From the NCBI GenBank assembly GCA_022600335.1, contig JAHZKN010000138.1, forward strand, positions 1-5,056: a DNA stretch of 5,056 bases. Direction: 5' to 3'. How positions within the stretch are numbered: position 1 is the first letter of the stretch; each line of letters starts with the position of its first letter. This DNA comes from Alphaproteobacteria bacterium. GTDB lineage: Bacteria; Pseudomonadota; Alphaproteobacteria; Rhizobiales; Hyphomicrobiaceae. The translations under genes and the position numbers were made by a program. Under the pieces are notes generated by a model. The model was given only the letters and a program-made list of their open reading frames with translations, was not told the origin of the DNA and searched no databases. Positions 4,834-5,056 of the stretch are shown piece after piece.

Positions 4834-5056
4834 ATGTCGCTGACGCTTAAGTTGCTGCTATTCATGGCTGTGCTCTATGCCGCACTTGTGCTTGGCGCAT
4901 GGGCTTTGCAGCGCAAGCTTATGTATTTTCCGGATCCTTTGCGGACGCCTCCTGATGTCTTCGGACTTGTTGGTGTGGAGGAAGTGATATTCAAGACGCC
5001 AGATGGTGAGCAGGTCTTGTCGTGGTGGACGAAAGCTCAGCCGGGCAAACCGACTA
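4834..5056 (+). CDS. Membrane-anchored alpha/beta hydrolase (N-terminal 74 residues, cut by window edge)
   Basis: The frame is open from ATG 4834 to the right edge. A hydrophobic segment at residues 5-24 is probably an uncleaved membrane anchor. It is followed by RKLMYFPDPLRTPPD (27-41) and GLVGVEEVIFKTPDGEQV (44-61), then a WW pair and PGKPT. From memory this series (Q/R-K-x-x-Y-x-P-x-P, then a VEEV strand and a TPDG turn) is the typical N-terminus of bem46/ABHD13-like alpha/beta hydrolases, usually about 270-300 residues. The nucleophile elbow (GxSxG) and the rest of the catalytic triad lie beyond the window, so activity cannot be judged. A strong site, GGGGAGG at 4822-4828, ends five bases before the start. 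It lies 173 bases after the metallopeptidase-like gene on the same strand and may have its own promoter. Substrate unknown; probably an esterase or lipase-like enzyme facing one side of the inner membrane. Confidence 0.82.
   Translation, partial: MSLTLKLLLFMAVLYAALVLGAWALQRKLMYFPDPLRTPPDVFGLVGVEEVIFKTPDGEQVLSWWTKAQPGKPT

Noticed and set aside
1..5056. tRNA, rRNA, CRISPR array, insertion sequence or prophage remnants
   Set aside because: I saw no cloverleaf, regularly spaced direct repeats, terminal inverted repeats flanking a transposase, or integrase-like coding sequence.

Overview
This window most likely comes from an alphaproteobacterium, probably Hyphomicrobiales (Rhizobiales)-like. Three things point there: a proton-translocating nicotinamide nucleotide transhydrogenase split into three genes (pntAA-pntAB-pntB, as in Rhodospirillum), a tiny alphaproteobacterial aa3-type cytochrome c oxidase subunit IV gene just upstream, and moderately GC-rich sequence. 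The taxonomic assignment is an inference from gene content and sequence flavour, not from a marker gene.

Layout, left to right. On the minus strand, cut by the left edge, lies the start of a small exported cysteine-containing protein of unknown function (1..291). A divergent intergenic region (292..570) holds two short palindromes and a longer inverted repeat. On the plus strand follow a 47-residue aa3 oxidase subunit IV gene with a GTG start (571..714), a 133-base gap, then pntAA (848..1981), pntAB (2000..2395) and pntB (2485..3888). A possible 29-codon ORF overlaps the end of pntAB and ends just before pntB, in the pntB frame. After a 187-base gap containing a strong hairpin comes a small exported protein with a zinc-metallopeptidase signature (4076..4660). 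After another 173-base gap with a perfect 7-bp inverted repeat comes the first 74 codons of a membrane-anchored alpha/beta hydrolase (4834..right edge).

How the genes work together. PntAA (NAD(H)-binding domain I), PntAB (part of membrane domain II) and PntB (rest of domain II plus NADP(H)-binding domain III) form the complete Re/Si-specific transhydrogenase, which uses proton-motive force to make NADPH from NADH. All key residues I could align from memory are present (the RQD loop, the domain II His/Asp/Asn proton-path residues, and the domain III NADP-binding motifs), so the enzyme should be functional. The oxidase subunit IV belongs to a proton-pumping terminal oxidase, so both encode bioenergetic membrane proteins, but whether they share a transcript is not shown by the sequence. 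The flanking peptidase-like and hydrolase genes have no obvious connection to the pnt genes.

The core of the window is ordinary. I found no convincing new multi-gene system. The items most worth a second look are the small metallopeptidase-like protein, the in-frame ORF upstream of pntB, and the signal-peptide-like N-terminus of PntAB.
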